Below, in pieces: positions 5,516-6,061 of a stretch of DNA of 6,061 nt. The position numbers and the translations under genes were made by a program. Each line of letters starts with the position of its first letter. The stretch's first letter is position 1. This DNA is from JBBITW01 sp037440525. Lineage in GTDB: Bacteria > Desulfobacterota > BSN033 > UBA1163. A model generated the notes under the pieces. That model was not told where the DNA came from. It did not search any database and saw nothing but the letters and a program-made list of their open reading frames with translations. The stretch is from contig JBBITW010000206.1 in the NCBI GenBank assembly GCA_037440525.1, positions 1 through 6,061 on the forward strand, read 5' to 3'.

Positions 5516-6061
5516 TTTTCCACCTTCACCCATCTTTCAACCTGATGGTATTTTCTCTGAATGTAATGGAATATCCCTTCAGGGAGGGCAACAATAAAGA
5601 TTACTAAGAAGAGGCCATAGAATACAATTCTTAATCCTCCAGCACCTCGAAGTATCTCTGATAGAGGAACCAAGATAAATGCACCTAAAAGGGAACCTGC
5701 AAATGTCCCCATCCCTCCAACCACTGCAGAGGCAATGGGCAATATTGAGTAATCGAGCTCAAATACAGGCATTCCAACAAACATATAGGTGTGGGTTATC
5801 AGGGCACCTGAAAATGCCCCAACCGCACTCGCTATAAATAATGCCTGCGCCTTATAGAAATAGATATTGATTCCGCCACTCATCACAGAACGATCATTAT
5901 CTCTAATCCCTCGTAAAACAAGGCCATAATCGCTATTGACCAATCTCCTGAATAGAAAGAGGACGGCTATAGCGATTACGAGGCTGATATATAACTCGAT
6001 CTTTGTGCTTGGCAATGGAGTCAGACCACTGAGTCCCTCAGTGCCTCCAAAGACCTTTGTG
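5512..6061 (-). CDS. livM: Branched-chain-type (HAAT) ABC importer permease LivM, C-terminal part (5' end outside window)
   Basis: The C-terminal 182 residues of an inner-membrane permease are present, and the frame is open to the right edge. The first visible residues, VFGGTEGLSGL, match the conserved GGTxGLSG loop of LivM, so the TTG at 6015 is not the start. Hydrophobic membrane segments are visible at roughly 21-38, 70-90, 105-133 and 142-160. Between the first two lies GLVLRGIRDNDRSVMSGG followed by INIYFYK, the cytoplasmic coupling region that contacts the ATPases (LivM proteins usually read AIRDDExAAxxxGIN here). A second permease, livH, and a periplasmic binding protein are normally encoded just upstream. 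The stop codon TGA overlaps the livG start. The C-terminal tail after the last membrane segment is basic and short (IQRKYHQVERWVKVEK). Confidence 0.93.
   Translation of the reverse strand, partial: TKVFGGTEGLSGLTPLPSTKIELYISLVIAIAVLFLFRRLVNSDYGLVLRGIRDNDRSVMSGGINIYFYKAQALFIASAVGAFSGALITHTYMFVGMPVFELDYSILPIASAVVGGMGTFAGSLLGAFILVPLSEILRGAGGLRIVFYGLFLVIFIVALPEGIFHYIQRKYHQVERWVKVEK

Noticed and set aside
5531..5533. Upstream ATG for LivG
   Set aside because: It has a weak ribosome-binding site and gives no family-conserved residues. The ATG at 5515 makes the usual ATGA overlap with livM.
6013..6015. TTG start for LivM
   Set aside because: The frame stays open to the window edge and encodes the conserved GGTEGLSG loop, so the gene is truncated by the window and does not start here.

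Overview
This window is from a bacterial chromosome of moderately low GC (roughly 40% by eye, not counted). All supported genes lie on the minus strand, so transcription runs from right to left. The set of genes is a branched-chain-type (HAAT/Liv) ABC importer, an acyl-CoA/AMP ligase, an ADP-ribosylglycohydrolase, a nucleosidase relic and a DUF2130 protein. It fits an uncultivated, probably anaerobic, deltaproteobacteria-like (Desulfobacterota) or related lineage. That placement is inference, because no rRNA or other phylogenetic marker is present.

Right half (6061 to 2309): a compact operon, read from the right edge as livM (permease, N-terminus outside the window), livG (ATPase, ATGA overlap with livM), livF (ATPase, 2 nt after livG) and a 549-aa AMP-forming acyl-CoA ligase (43 nt after livF). 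livH and the periplasmic binding protein are expected to the right of the window. A ligase at the end of a Liv cassette suggests that the transported solute is a carboxylic acid (aromatic, branched or fatty acid) that is activated to its CoA thioester on entry. The ligase has an unusual P-loop: G-G-T-I-K-F-P-K-G where the family has G-T-T-G-x-P-K-G.

Middle (2308 to 631): a 217-nt spacer holds a plausible sigma-70 promoter, a degenerate GTGTC/GACAC palindrome and a 13-bp inverted repeat. Next comes an ADP-ribosylglycohydrolase (258 aa, start corrected to the ATG at 2091). One nucleotide after its stop begins a broken nucleoside phosphorylase/nucleosidase gene of the PNP/MTAN superfamily. That gene carries an in-frame TAG at codon 13 and a frameshift at a T5 run near codon 47. 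Repairing both gives a continuous protein of about 227 aa, the normal size for the family. The two genes look like a former two-gene unit acting on ADP-ribose/adenosine N-glycosidic bonds, with the second member now lost.

Left end (630 to 1): a 350-nt gap contains two related copies of a TTGTCATT...AATCT dispersed palindromic repeat and a separate 9-bp hairpin. It is followed by the N-terminal 93 codons of a DUF2130-type coiled-coil protein that runs off the left edge.

No RNA gene, CRISPR array or intact mobile element was seen. I do not see a clear new system. The observations most worth checking are the doubly broken nucleosidase next to the ADP-ribosylglycohydrolase and the altered adenylation motif in the ligase.
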